Source of the DNA: CAZSLO01 sp964608025
Lineage (GTDB): Bacteria; Chloroflexota; Dehalococcoidia; Lucifugimonadales; CAJWER01
DNA: 64,000 bases
Assembly: GCA_964608025.1 (NCBI GenBank)
Contig: CAZSLO010000005.1
Location: 52,234 to 116,233, forward strand
Direction: 5' to 3'
Under the pieces are notes generated by a model, which did no database searches, was not told where the DNA came from, and worked only from the letters and a program-made list of their open reading frames with translations. Of the stretch, positions 55,435 to 64,000 are shown one piece after another; the stretch's first letter is position 1, and the number at the start of each line of letters is the position of its first letter. The translations under genes were made by a program, and so were the position numbers.

Positions 55435-55875
55435 ATGAAAGATATGCCGACCACAACAGTAGATCTAAGTTGGAACGGGGATCTCAGTTTTTCATCTACT
55501 GATTCCTCCGGTCACGAGATTGTTGTTGGGGCTCCTGAGGAACCCTCCAAGGAATTTGAGGGTTTCAAGCCAGGAGAGATGATGCTCACTAGTCTGGCTG
55601 GCTGTAGTGGTATAGATGTTGTTGGTATTCTTCGCAAGCAGAGACAGAATATAACAGGCATTACTATCAAGGTAACTGGCATTCAAGAGCCGGAAGCGCC
55701 ATGGACTTGGATAAAAGCCCACCTAGAATACGTAGTAATGGGCCGAGATCTTGAGGCTACCCGTGTCCAACGTGCCATTGAATTATCGGAAGAGAAGTAT
55801 TGTTCGATAGGTGCTACTCTGGGGGCTACGTGTAAAGTATCCTCCACATTCAATATAGTGGAGATTCCTGAATAA
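55435..55875 (+). CDS. OsmC family protein
   Basis: 146-residue OsmC/YhfA-like protein. The ATG at 55435 follows an AGGAGA ribosome site; the open frame extends eight codons upstream without family similarity. The two redox cysteines of the family are in LAGCSGID (about 52-59) and KYCSIGAT (about 122-129), separated as in thiol peroxidases of this group. Role: reduction of organic hydroperoxides or another thiol-dependent reaction, in the cytoplasm. Confidence 0.85.
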   Translation: MKDMPTTTVDLSWNGDLSFSSTDSSGHEIVVGAPEEPSKEFEGFKPGEMMLTSLAGCSGIDVVGILRKQRQNITGITIKVTGIQEPEAPWTWIKAHLEYVVMGRDLEATRVQRAIELSEEKYCSIGATLGATCKVSSTFNIVEIPE

Positions 55876-56173
55876 TCCTGGAATACTATCCTTGCGATAA
55901 AGTTTATGGATGTATACTCGATTACCCATGTGCATTTGTCTCAACTTCGGGATGTTAGTGTTGTCGAATGGAAGAGCCGATTTTTTAATTGAAAATTAAT
56001 TTAACCAATAAATAGTAGCTGGTATCAAAGCAGGATGTAATTTCCAATGGCTATCTGGGAACCGACTTATGTGTAAGGTGGAATCTAAAATAACAGACCA
56101 GGTATTCATTGGCGGTACCTAATAGATATAATATTTGAATGGGATTGAATAACGGATTTAAATAGGTGTACTC
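55876..56173 (+). other. 298-base AT-rich intergenic region
   Basis: Between OsmC and the DUF1802 gene. It includes a very AT-rich stretch around 55980-56020 and a TATAAT-like element at 56129-56134, with no convincing -35. No gene, repeat or RNA seen. Confidence 0.35.
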
Positions 56174-56773
56174 GTGACGTTTTTGCCACCCACCTCGTCT
56201 CTTGCTTTAAAGGAATGGGCAGTTGCCATTAATGCCTTAAAGAATGGTGATCAGGTAATGATATTACGAAAAGGGGGGATCCATAGGGAAGATAAAGACT
56301 TTCGTATCGTACATCCGGAGTTCTTATTGTTCCCGACATATGAGCATCAGGCTGTGGATTTACTGAAACCCATGGCTAGATCCCAGCTTACAGCTTCGAT
56401 TGCGGAAGACGATATCCCTGGATTGGTCACCATCTCGTGGTGGGCAGAGGCTACAGATGTGTTTGAGCTCCGTGACGACGATACCTTGTCACGGCTGTCG
56501 TCTTTCCATATTTGGGATAACGGATATGCTCAAAAACGACTCCACTGGCGCCCAAAGAATCCACTCACTATTGCGCTTTTACGTGTATATACCCTCCAGC
56601 AACCGCAAGCTCTGCCGGTCTTAGATGAGTATTTAGGATGTAAATCATGGGTAGATCTTGGACAGGAAGTACCTCTTGGATTCATGGAACCAGTTCTAGA
56701 GGATATGGATTACAGATCTAGGGTTCAGGCTATTTCGGAAGCCTTGGGATCAAGTCCTAGCAAGCCATCCTAG
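56174..56773 (+). CDS. DUF1802 family protein
   Basis: 199-residue member of the DUF1802 family, recognised by LKEWAVAINAL (about residues 12-22), LRKGGI (about 32-37) and FRIVHPEFLLFPTYEHQ (about 44-60). Function unknown; members occur in cyanobacteria, Chloroflexota and others. GTG start. Convergent with the EVE-domain gene, whose stop is only 6 bases away. No membrane segment or signal peptide. Confidence 0.82.
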   Translation: MTFLPPTSSLALKEWAVAINALKNGDQVMILRKGGIHREDKDFRIVHPEFLLFPTYEHQAVDLLKPMARSQLTASIAEDDIPGLVTISWWAEATDVFELRDDDTLSRLSSFHIWDNGYAQKRLHWRPKNPLTIALLRVYTLQQPQALPVLDEYLGCKSWVDLGQEVPLGFMEPVLEDMDYRSRVQAISEALGSSPSKPS

Positions 56774-56779
56774 TATTAT

Positions 56780-57292
56780 CTAAGAGACGCTTCGATTCTT
56801 TCGGTTCTTACGATTCCTGCCACGGCGGCGCTTATTTCTCCAGCTTGGATGTAAACGCTTCATTTCGGTTTCTATGAGTCTGAAGTCTTTTTGAGGCAGA
56901 AGATGTAGTGTATCCACGAATGCCAATGGCCACCTCTCTGGGGGCCAACGTTTAATGTAATCGAGCCTGGGAGCAAGGGCAAGAGCATCAATATATGACT
57001 CTTCTTCCATTACGATATACGGTTTGAGTTTGACTCGATATGGATAATCCTCGCTTCTTCCATTCTGGCTCTCCCAAACGGGAGTCGAATCCTCGTAGTA
57101 TTTGGAAGTTACCATTGCAATAGCAGTCCATTTTTTGAGACCACTTACGTAGTACAAGATGCTGTCGTCTGGCTCCATACGTTGGGCTCGACGACGTTGA
57201 GTTCTTTTCATTCCGTGTAGAGTGAAGCCCAGATCTCTGGTAGTTTCGAAGTCTTCAGATGTCTGGACCGCCATCCAGTAATTCTTAGGCAT
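56780..57292 (-). CDS. EVE domain protein
   Basis: 170-residue protein whose first about 145 residues fit the EVE domain, related to PUA and YTH modified-base readers: NYWMAVQTSEDFETTRD start, RMEPDDSILYYVSGLKKWTAI (about 38-58), YRVKLKPYIVM and DYIKRWPPERWPLAFV. The last 20 or so residues are almost all Arg, Lys and Asn, a nucleic-acid-binding tail. Such domains recognise modified bases in DNA or RNA. Convergent with DUF1802. Confidence 0.78.
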   Translation of the reverse strand: MPKNYWMAVQTSEDFETTRDLGFTLHGMKRTQRRRAQRMEPDDSILYYVSGLKKWTAIAMVTSKYYEDSTPVWESQNGRSEDYPYRVKLKPYIVMEEESYIDALALAPRLDYIKRWPPERWPLAFVDTLHLLPQKDFRLIETEMKRLHPSWRNKRRRGRNRKNRKNRSVS

Positions 57293-57355
57293 CCTACAGA
57301 CCTAACACTAGTAAACTTATCAACATTCTATCATCTGGGAGCTGAATACTTGGAT

Positions 57356-57694
57356 CTAATTTCGGGTGGTAGTGTTGGAAAAAAGACTAATGACAATTAC
57401 GCCAGTTACTATAAGGGCGATTCCTAGATAGGCGGCGACATCCAATTTTTGACGAAAAACTGCTATACCAATTAAAGTGATTAATACTATCCCTACCCCT
57501 GACCAGACGGCGTAAGTAATTCCGATTGAAATATACTGGAGTGTCTGTGCCAGGAAATAGAATGAAATTCCGTATCCGATCACTACTATTATGGCTGGAC
57601 CAGGTCTAGTGAACCCTGAGGAAGCTTTTAGTGAAGTCAAAGCTATTACTTCGGCAGAAATGGCTAACACTAGGTAGAACCAACCTTTATGCAT
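57356..57694 (-). CDS. Small multidrug resistance (SMR) family transporter
   Basis: 112-residue four-helix membrane protein. The essential glutamate is in the first helix (AISAEVIALTSLK, Glu about 15), with GYGISFYFL in helix 2, the YAVWSGVGIV segment in helix 3 and FRQKLDVAAYLGI before helix 4, all typical of EmrE/Gdx. Members export quaternary ammonium compounds or guanidinium as dimers. Alone in its position, followed by the pirin gene upstream on the same strand. Confidence 0.9.
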   Translation of the reverse strand: MHKGWFYLVLAISAEVIALTSLKASSGFTRPGPAIIVVIGYGISFYFLAQTLQYISIGITYAVWSGVGIVLITLIGIAVFRQKLDVAAYLGIALIVTGVIVISLFSNTTTRN

Positions 57695-57730
57695 TAAAGA
57701 ACACTCTCCCCCAAAGCATTTAATACTAAT

Positions 57731-58717
57731 TCATATTATTTGTTGGGGTATATGGTCTTCGGCAGGTATTATTCCTAATTTACCTGTTTGGTAGTCTTTA
57801 AACGCAGCCATTAATTCTTGCTCGGTGTTCATCACGAATGGCCCACCCCAAGCTATTGGCTCACGAATAGGTTGTCCTCCTAGAATAAGTAACTCCAAAT
57901 CATCTGACCTGCTGTCTTGGACCATGCTTGCGGTTACATTTATAAATTCGCCTTCACCAAACTGTATAGTTTGTCCAGACTTAATTTGAACGCGTTCTTC
58001 TCCCGCATACCCATGCCCAGCTAACACATATCCAATAGCATTGAATTTTGGTTCCCAAGATAGATTTAGGGAGGAGCCCCGGCTAATACTGGAGTGAACA
58101 ATGGAAATCGGTGTATGTGTAATCCCTGGCCCATAGTTTCCATCTATGTTTCCGGCTATAACCCTGATTAACGAACTTGCGTCTTGGGATGCCAGTAGTT
58201 CCAGTTTGCTAGAATGGATATCTTGATATTTAGGATTAGACCATTTTAATTTAGCAGGCAGATTGACCCAAATTTGAACACCATGGAATAATCCACCTTT
58301 GAGTACAGCTTCTTCTGTTGGGGCTTCAATATGTAATACCCCAGCACCAGCCGTCATCCACTGAGTGTCACCGTTTCCTATGATTCCGCCCCCGCCGTTT
58401 GAATCTTTATGTTGGAAGACCCCGTCTATGAGATAGGTAACCGTTTCAAAACCTCTGTGAGGGTGCCATGGTGTTCCTTTAGCTTCTCCAACCTCATATT
58501 CTACTTCTCCCATTTGGTCCATCATTACAAAAGGATCAATGCTTTCCAAAGAAAGTTCTGCGAAAGCTCTCCTTACAGGGAATCCTTCTCCTTCAAATCC
58601 AGAGGGTGCACCAACAATTTTTTGAATTTTTCTCGATATAGCTGAGTCCTTGATGGGGGCAAGTCTTTTCAAAGCCATTATGTTTTCAACTGTTATTGCG
58701 GGCATATTAATCACCAT
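57731..58717 (-). CDS. Pirin family protein
   Basis: 328-residue bicupin. The N-terminal cupin has the pirin motif HPHRGFETVTYLIDG (about 82-96) with metal-binding histidines, then MTAGAGVLHIEAP (about 123-135) with the remaining His and Glu ligands. The C-terminal cupin contains AGHGYAGEE. Some pirins are quercetin dioxygenases, others transcription cofactors; the role here is unknown. It is longer than E. coli YhhW (231), matching the eukaryote-like group. SMR gene follows 36 bases downstream. Confidence 0.88.
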   Translation of the reverse strand: MVINMPAITVENIMALKRLAPIKDSAISRKIQKIVGAPSGFEGEGFPVRRAFAELSLESIDPFVMMDQMGEVEYEVGEAKGTPWHPHRGFETVTYLIDGVFQHKDSNGGGGIIGNGDTQWMTAGAGVLHIEAPTEEAVLKGGLFHGVQIWVNLPAKLKWSNPKYQDIHSSKLELLASQDASSLIRVIAGNIDGNYGPGITHTPISIVHSSISRGSSLNLSWEPKFNAIGYVLAGHGYAGEERVQIKSGQTIQFGEGEFINVTASMVQDSRSDDLELLILGGQPIREPIAWGGPFVMNTEQELMAAFKDYQTGKLGIIPAEDHIPQQII

Positions 58718-59045
58718 CCTTAGAACAATACGAATTTATATGAAGTATCCTCCGGAAGTACTGGCTTTCCCAGCCTGTCCTAATTAGAAAAATCTCAAAA
58801 TCTAATCTGACTATATCAGCCATAGTGCTCAGCGGTACAAAAGTTTAACTTGTGACCTTTAAAATGAAATCTAGTAAATTATCTAAGGTAATATTTGAGT
58901 CGCACAGCGATTGTTCCAACTCAGATTCGAATGTATTCTCGGTAGATCTCGAGTATCATCCATGATGATGAGAGTGATTTGGTGTACAAAATCGATGTTA
59001 GGGATGTCAGGGACTACATACCTTTAACTTGATAGGAGAAAGAAT
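58718..59045 (+). other. 328-base intergenic region between divergent genes
   Basis: Between pirin (minus) and a Gfo/Idh gene (plus). It is AT-rich at 58850-58900. The only clear site is the AGGAGA ribosome site at 59034-59039 for the Gfo/Idh gene. No gene or repeat seen. Confidence 0.35.
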
Positions 59046-60128
59046 ATGGTGGTTTATAAGGCGGCGTTGATTGGATGCAGTAGGATGGGAGCGTTTATTG
59101 ATAACGAAGCTGGTGTTAAGCAAGGAACACGATCCCCAAAATCTCATGCAGCGGCGTTTGAGGCATGCCTTCGTACTGAACTTGTAGCTTGTTCAGATCT
59201 CCGTGTTGATGTGATGCGCCAGGTTGGACGACGCTTTGGTGTTCCTCACGAGAAACAGTACACAGATTATAAAGATCTGATCGAGAACGAGAGACCTGAC
59301 ATCATTAGCATAGCGACGCAGCCTGAGCCTAGAGCAGAGATTGTAATATATGCTGCTAATCATGGTGTTAAGGCGATTTATGCCGAGAAACCAATGGCAG
59401 CGTCGATGAGCGACGCCGCTGAGATGGTGGATGCTGTAGAGCGGAATGGAGTTCATTTTGTTCTAGGAACTCACCGTCGATGGGATTCTGGATTCGACAA
59501 AATGCTGGAATTAATTAACGGTGGCCAATTAGGTGCTCTTCAGAGTCTAACCACGTTTGATACTGGTCCTCTGTTTAACAATGGCAGTCATTATCTCGAT
59601 TTACTCTTAAGACTAAACAACGATAAACCCGTGGCATGGGTCCAGGCTAGCCTGCCAAATCCTGAAGGCATTTTTGACGGAGATTTGGTCCTACAAGATC
59701 CGGCGGCGCACGGTATCATACAGTTTGAAAATGACGTCACTGCTTATGCACAACTTACTCGGCGTCGTGGTGAGCATGAAGCTGTACTGGAACGCGGGGT
59801 AATAACTGCGCTAAATTCGGGGAGCGAGTTTGCCCTCCGATGCCAATCAGCACCAGATTCAAAGGGAAGATCAAAGCTTGTAGCAGCCGATTTTCCTGTT
59901 TACGATCCTCCGAGTGCTACCGTGCAGATCGTATACGATTTAGTCCATTCTCTCGACACAGGCAAATCTCCTCGTGGAGGAGTTCGTGTGGCTTATGCGA
60001 GCACCGAGATAATATTTGGATTCATAGAATCTCATCGACAGGGCGGACGGCGGATAGAGTTTCCATTAGAAAATAACAACTTGAGACTTGAGCGTAATAT
60101 CACACCCAAAAAACCAAGATACCAATAA
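59046..60128 (+). CDS. Gfo/Idh/MocA family oxidoreductase (second copy)
   Basis: 360-residue NAD(P)-dependent oxidoreductase-like protein. The Rossmann start is YKAALIGCSRMGAFID, and EKP of the conserved AEKPMAASM segment (about 117) carries the catalytic lysine. The C-terminal domain has the GSHYLDLLLRL segment in place of the usual GGHxxD. Strong AGGAGA ribosome site. Only weakly similar to the copy at 19777-20844. Substrate, likely a sugar or inositol derivative, unknown. Confidence 0.85.
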   Translation: MVVYKAALIGCSRMGAFIDNEAGVKQGTRSPKSHAAAFEACLRTELVACSDLRVDVMRQVGRRFGVPHEKQYTDYKDLIENERPDIISIATQPEPRAEIVIYAANHGVKAIYAEKPMAASMSDAAEMVDAVERNGVHFVLGTHRRWDSGFDKMLELINGGQLGALQSLTTFDTGPLFNNGSHYLDLLLRLNNDKPVAWVQASLPNPEGIFDGDLVLQDPAAHGIIQFENDVTAYAQLTRRRGEHEAVLERGVITALNSGSEFALRCQSAPDSKGRSKLVAADFPVYDPPSATVQIVYDLVHSLDTGKSPRGGVRVAYASTEIIFGFIESHRQGGRRIEFPLENNNLRLERNITPKKPRYQ

Positions 60129-60210
60129 TCTTAGACTGGGACGGATCAGATGACTGCGCCCATGAATATGTTCGCGTACCGTGAGGATAGAATTTGAGCT
60201 TAGGAAAGGC

Positions 60211-61818
60211 CTATTCGCCGCGCCTCAGGACCCGGCCGGGTCGGGCACCAGTGTGCTTATTTTCCCACACCACGGGTGTACCAGCTACGAGAACGTAAGG
60301 AATTCCGATAGGGTACTGGTGGGGTTCCTCGAAGCTCGCTAGATCCATGACCGTACTTGGATTGAAGATAACCAAGTCGGCGACGAAACCCTCTTTTACT
60401 ATACCCCGGGTTTTCAGCCCAAGTCGCTGTGCTGGGAATCCAGACGACTTACGGATTGCTTCCTCCAAAGTCAAAACGGAAGGTTTTTGGCGTACATACC
60501 TACTAAGTAGGCGGGGGTATGTACCGTAGAAGCGAGGGTGAGGAGCTGTTTTAGCGTAGTATCCTGTTGGTGATATGGCATTGCCGTCAGATCCGATCAT
60601 CCCCTGGGGTTGGGCGAGAAAGTATCGTATATCACTTTCTATCCGGTTATGGAAAACGGCTGACACGATGTCCTTTTCCTCGTGAATTAAACGGAGGACA
60701 GTTTCAGCAGGATCTTCCCTGGTCTCGTCGGAGATCTCTTGGATTGAGCGCCCGATTGCGCCCTTATTCTTTTCCGAAATCAAAGATGAAATGACAGCGG
60801 CATCCCAGCTTGGAGTCTCTCTGCCGTCTGCCCCTTCGGCGGTTTCATTCCTGGCGAGATCTCTAAGCGATGGATCAGCCAGGCGGGCCATCATATCCTT
60901 GTTCTCGCCCTCTCTGACCCAGTTAGGGATGAGCTGATGCAGATCTATGCCTGCTGCCGTGTATGGATACATGTCGAAAACGATATCCACCCCTTCTGAA
61001 TATGCTTGCTCAAATATTTTGATCATAGCTGGACCACTACCGTGAACCCTGCTATCTGTGATCGCAATATGGGAAAATTGTACCGGAATATTCGCTCTAT
61101 GCCCGATTTCGACGGCTTCCTCGATCATTTTCAGGTGCCAGCCTGCGTCATTACGGGCATGTGTTGCGTAGAAGGCACCATCATATCGAGCAGCTGATTT
61201 GGAAAGTTCTACTATTTCATCTGTGGTCGCGTAACAAGATGGAGTAAGAGTTAGGCCAGTAGTGATACTAAATGCCCCTTGCTCCATAGCTTCCTCTGTG
61301 AGGTACTTCATTTGGTCGAGTTCGTCTTGGTTCGCGGGTCTATTTTCTATGGCCCCGACAGCGATACGCAGCGCACTTTGTCCAAGCTGGGCAGCTACGT
61401 TTATGCTTACGCCACTGGAATCTATGGAGCTTGCCCATCCGTCCATTGTCGTCCAGTTCCATTTTGTGTCAGAGGCCATTGTAGTGCCCATCACGCGCTG
61501 TAGATCGAGCGGATCGGCCTTGCCTGACGGGAATGGCGAATAGCTGCAGTTTCCAGTGACCTCAGTGGTGACTCCCTGGTGGACTTTGCTCTCGCCTCCC
61601 GGGTCCTCTAACAGAGTGACATCGGAGTGGGAATGCATGTCAATGAATCCTGGAGCTATTATGTGTCCAGAAGCTTCAATTATCTTTGAGGCTTCGACAT
61701 TTCCGACTTTGCCGATAGTCTTGATTTTTCCATCAACAATACCGACATCGGCCTGGTACCGTGTACCTCCTGTACCATCCACTACTGTTCCGTGCCGGAT
61801 CAGAAGATCAAATGCCAA
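60211..61818 (-). CDS. N-acyl-D-amino-acid deacylase (D-aminoacylase) family, second copy
   Basis: 535-residue amidohydrolase related to the gene at 195-1775. It shows the LLIRHGTVVDGTGG N-terminus, HSHSD (about 62-66), GNCSYSP with the metal-bridging Cys (about 89-95), THARND (about 220-225), FSHIA (about 249-253) and GSDGNAI (about 403-409). GC content is visibly higher than most neighbours. It directly follows an Ldh-type dehydrogenase gene on the same strand (37 bases), which suggests an operon that cleaves an N-acyl derivative and oxidises a product. Confidence 0.88.
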   Translation of the reverse strand: MAFDLLIRHGTVVDGTGGTRYQADVGIVDGKIKTIGKVGNVEASKIIEASGHIIAPGFIDMHSHSDVTLLEDPGGESKVHQGVTTEVTGNCSYSPFPSGKADPLDLQRVMGTTMASDTKWNWTTMDGWASSIDSSGVSINVAAQLGQSALRIAVGAIENRPANQDELDQMKYLTEEAMEQGAFSITTGLTLTPSCYATTDEIVELSKSAARYDGAFYATHARNDAGWHLKMIEEAVEIGHRANIPVQFSHIAITDSRVHGSGPAMIKIFEQAYSEGVDIVFDMYPYTAAGIDLHQLIPNWVREGENKDMMARLADPSLRDLARNETAEGADGRETPSWDAAVISSLISEKNKGAIGRSIQEISDETREDPAETVLRLIHEEKDIVSAVFHNRIESDIRYFLAQPQGMIGSDGNAISPTGYYAKTAPHPRFYGTYPRLLSRYVRQKPSVLTLEEAIRKSSGFPAQRLGLKTRGIVKEGFVADLVIFNPSTVMDLASFEEPHQYPIGIPYVLVAGTPVVWENKHTGARPGRVLRRGE

Positions 61819-61854
61819 TGTAGCTTCTCCTTGCTGGCGGGATGTAAACTGGGT

Positions 61855-62856
61855 TTAATCCCACGGTACATCTATACCAAATTCGTGTCCCGCGGTTTCT
61901 AAATCCCTTCTATGGTCGGGCCCTACGGGGATGCCTATTGCCCTGAATTCCCGCTCGCGTTCACCCTCGATACCGCCAGCGTAGCTTGCCGACTTAAACC
62001 CATCAAGTGGCGCCAGTTCTCTCAGTTTCGCTACTAGTAAATCCATCTCCTTTTTATATTCTGCAGGATCTATGAAAAGACTAACTTGGAAAATGAAAGC
62101 AAATCCGCACTGACCAGCACTGAACCGGCGTTTGATCGACCTCCCTCCTGTTGCGGGATTGCCAGCCATTATGCCTCCCCAAGACTGGGCGATCATACCT
62201 AGGCCTATACATCGGTAGATAGTGCCCGGAATCCAATCGGCAAGATTAGGCCATTGAGGTGAGATCCGGAGATCGTATACCGGCGCAAAATCGACTACTA
62301 TCGGAGGTTCGTCGCCAGTAGGAGCACTTATAGAAACAGGCGATCCTATAGCGGGTGTATAAACCGGTTGTCCAGGCTGAAGATCAAGTAGGCTGCCTGC
62401 CGTTACAAAGGCGGCCATGTCATGTTTTAGAGGCATTCTGGAATATATACCGGCAGCACCTATATGGCCGTGGTTTCGAGTTTGAAGAACAGCTACTCCA
62501 AGTTGCTTAGCCTTTTCAATTGCGAGTTTGGTCCCTTCGTACATTGGGAAGTATCCCAATCCGCCGTCCCCATCCATCACTACACTAGTAGGGCCTTCTC
62601 TTAGTACATCGACTTTAGGATCGGGATTAACAGTACCACTACGTATATCTCTAGCGTAACGTTCGATTTGGCGGGTTCCGTGGCTGAACACTCCACGAAG
62701 ATCGTTGCCGGTTAATAGCTCAGCGATTAGCTCAGCCCGATCTTCTACTAGTCCCGATGCCTTTGCCACTGCAGCGACGAACTTTTGCATCTCAGCATAT
62801 GGGACTCTAATTGCGTTTTCAGGTGGGAAATTAAGTTTGTAGGTTGACTCGTTCAT
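61855..62856 (-). CDS. Malate/L-lactate dehydrogenase (Ldh_2) family protein
   Basis: 333-residue NAD(P)-dependent dehydrogenase of the Ldh_2/YiaK/AllD family, unrelated to classic MDH/LDH. Landmarks are the catalytic HGTRQIERY segment (about 59-67), MDGDGGLGYF, TRNHGHIGAAG (about 125-135) and a C-terminal GVPVGPDHRRDLE-like stretch. Family substrates include ureidoglycolate, 2,3-diketogulonate and sulfolactate. GGAGG sits in the region upstream of the ATG. First gene of a two-gene unit with the D-aminoacylase. Confidence 0.87.
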   Translation of the reverse strand: MNESTYKLNFPPENAIRVPYAEMQKFVAAVAKASGLVEDRAELIAELLTGNDLRGVFSHGTRQIERYARDIRSGTVNPDPKVDVLREGPTSVVMDGDGGLGYFPMYEGTKLAIEKAKQLGVAVLQTRNHGHIGAAGIYSRMPLKHDMAAFVTAGSLLDLQPGQPVYTPAIGSPVSISAPTGDEPPIVVDFAPVYDLRISPQWPNLADWIPGTIYRCIGLGMIAQSWGGIMAGNPATGGRSIKRRFSAGQCGFAFIFQVSLFIDPAEYKKEMDLLVAKLRELAPLDGFKSASYAGGIEGEREREFRAIGIPVGPDHRRDLETAGHEFGIDVPWD

Positions 62857-62984
62857 ATGTTGCCTCCGCGAATTGCCGTGAGTTTACTAGCTTCACATAG
62901 GATTGACCAAGCATACAGAATGGTTGGTATCGGAATTGGTGAAACGAGCCTCGTACTTGATAGAGATTAATTAAGGATGTAGCG

Positions 62985-63013
62985 TTGACATTGACCGGCG
63001 GTCGCCGGAAGAT
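62985..63013 (+). promoter_or_regulatory. Possible promoter with palindromic operator before the lactonase gene
   Basis: TTGACA at 62985-62990 is followed by the palindrome CCGGCG-GT-CGCCGG (62995-63008), which would occupy the spacer. The -10 would be a poor GAAGAT or AAGATT near 63008-63014. Suggests a repressor-controlled promoter, but the -10 is weak. Confidence 0.3.
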
Positions 63014-63050
63014 TCCCAAGGCGGATTTGATTAATACTAGGAGATTACCG

Positions 63051-64000
63051 ATGTCTACTGATTTCATGACATATATTGGAACGTATACCCGGAGAGATAG
63101 TGAAGGAGTTTATGTATACAAGCTGGATGGCTCTACTGGTTCTCTTGAATATCGGGGTAAAGCTACAGGGATAGAAAATCCATCGTTTCTCACTCTCGCT
63201 CCTGGGAACCGCAACTTGTACGTAGTGTCTGAAATTGATGAATTTGAGGGCCAGGCGACCGGTACCGTGACAGCATATAGTGTTTCGGCCGCCACAGGAG
63301 AATTGGACTATCTCAACAGTCAGCTGACTATTGGCACCGTACCCTGTCATGTCCAGGTCAATTCTGCCGGAGGATTTCTCCTCTTGGCTAACTACGGATC
63401 GGGTAGTGTTGCCTCGTTTCCTATTCAAACAGATGGAAGCCTTGGTGAGCCGGTTAGCTTTATTCAACACGAAGGATCTAGCATTAACCCGAGCCGACAA
63501 AAGGGACCCCATGCCCACTCTATAAATCTAGATTCTTTAAACCGTTTCGCATTTGCGCCTGATCTTGGTACGGATCGCGTGATGTCCTATAGATTCGATG
63601 CGGATACTGGTCAACTAGAACCGAACGATACACCATTCGTGACGGTTAACCCTGGAGCTGGCCCGAGGCACTTCGACTTCCACCCGAATGGTCAATATGC
63701 ATATGTGATTAACGAACTAGATTCAACTATAACAGCGTTTGTCTATGACAATGATCAGGGCACCCTAGATACCATACAGACAGTATCTACTTTACCTGAA
63801 GGCTTTAACGAAGAAACCACCTGTGCTGACATACATGTTTCCCCGGATGGACGTTTCGTATACGGTTCAAATCGTGGTCATAACAGCATAGCCAGATTCG
63901 CAGTATCCGAGACAACGGGCCGACTTACGCCTATCGGCCACACTCTTACCCAGGGTGCTACTCCCCGGAATTTCGCTATTGATCCTACAGGGAACTTCTT
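63051..64000 (+). CDS. Lactonase-family beta-propeller (6-phosphogluconolactonase-like), partial
   Basis: I read this frame by hand from the ATG at 63051, behind TAGGAG at 63038-63043; it stays open to the window end, so the C-terminus is missing. About 316 residues are seen, with repeated propeller strands. It starts MSTDFMTYIGTYTRRDSEG, contains KGPHAHSIN (about 150-158), GAGPRHFDFHPNGQYAYVINE (about 202-222) and HVSPDGRFVYGSNRGHNS (about 262-279), all hallmarks of the seven-bladed lactonase family (PF10282). It may hydrolyse a sugar lactone. Confidence 0.87.
   Translation, partial: MSTDFMTYIGTYTRRDSEGVYVYKLDGSTGSLEYRGKATGIENPSFLTLAPGNRNLYVVSEIDEFEGQATGTVTAYSVSAATGELDYLNSQLTIGTVPCHVQVNSAGGFLLLANYGSGSVASFPIQTDGSLGEPVSFIQHEGSSINPSRQKGPHAHSINLDSLNRFAFAPDLGTDRVMSYRFDADTGQLEPNDTPFVTVNPGAGPRHFDFHPNGQYAYVINELDSTITAFVYDNDQGTLDTIQTVSTLPEGFNEETTCADIHVSPDGRFVYGSNRGHNSIARFAVSETTGRLTPIGHTLTQGATPRNFAIDPTGNF

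Overview
The window is bacterial chromosome of moderate GC (about 45-50% in rows I counted by eye) with dense coding on both strands, frequent GTG/TTG starts and short operons. I see no phage, insertion sequence, CRISPR array or plasmid functions. The mix of housekeeping genes and a large catabolic repertoire (aldo/keto reductases, enolase superfamily, CaiB/BaiF CoA transferase, D-aminoacylases, Gfo/Idh oxidoreductases, sialidase-fold proteins, LarA) resembles uncultivated marine Chloroflexota of the SAR202/Dehalococcoidia type. That placement is an inference from gene content, not a phylogenetic result.

Layout. 1-9989: D-aminoacylase-like amidohydrolase, two aldo/keto reductases, a 2-hydroxyacid dehydrogenase, class II fumarase, an alpha/beta hydrolase, threonine aldolase and RarA. 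10112-17062: selA, then a divergent operon coaE - MoxR/CbbQ-type AAA ATPase - CoA-pyrophosphatase-type NUDIX - giant CbbO/NorD-like VWA protein. 17308-22120: enolase-superfamily enzyme, M20 peptidase, Gfo/Idh oxidoreductase and LarA. 22291-27073 (minus): tRNA-Tyr, tRNA-Thr, tuf, rpmG, secE, nusG, rplK, rplA, L10 leader, rplJ, rplL, with no rpoBC following. 27324-28857: polyamine genes speD-speB and a divergent tRNA-Trp. 29023-34320: NodB-fold deacetylase-like protein, a GC-rich four-carbon acid sugar kinase gene, M19 dipeptidase-like protein, MFS transporter. 34372-41546: operon of two sialidase-fold proteins and a CoA transferase, threonine synthase, a class III aminotransferase and a TSUP permease. 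41713-53887: acpS-metF, divergent folD (interrupted by an in-frame TGA) and queA, an MBL hydrolase, rph, a lipoprotein sialidase-fold protein, pheS-pheT, moeA and an unknown gene. 54165-64000: tartronate-semialdehyde-reductase-like enzyme, OsmC, DUF1802, EVE, SMR pump, pirin, Gfo/Idh, a second D-aminoacylase, Ldh-type dehydrogenase and the start of a lactonase-family propeller.

How the genes fit together. Several catabolic genes point to use of small organic acids, acid sugars and N-acyl or D-configured amino acid derivatives: two D-aminoacylases, a possible N-acylamino-acid racemase, M20 and M19 peptidase-like enzymes, LarA, hydroxyacid dehydrogenases, DUF1537 kinase and lactonase. Core metabolism is represented by CoA synthesis and turnover (coaE, NUDIX), folate C1 metabolism (metF, folD), molybdenum cofactor (moeA), selenocysteine synthesis (selA), polyamines and translation. 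The points most worth following up are the TGA codon in the conserved C-terminal PGGVGPMT motif of FolD, the AAA/VWA chaperone-like pair interleaved with CoA-metabolism genes, the sialidase/CoA-transferase operon, and the M19 protein lacking its N-terminal metal ligands.
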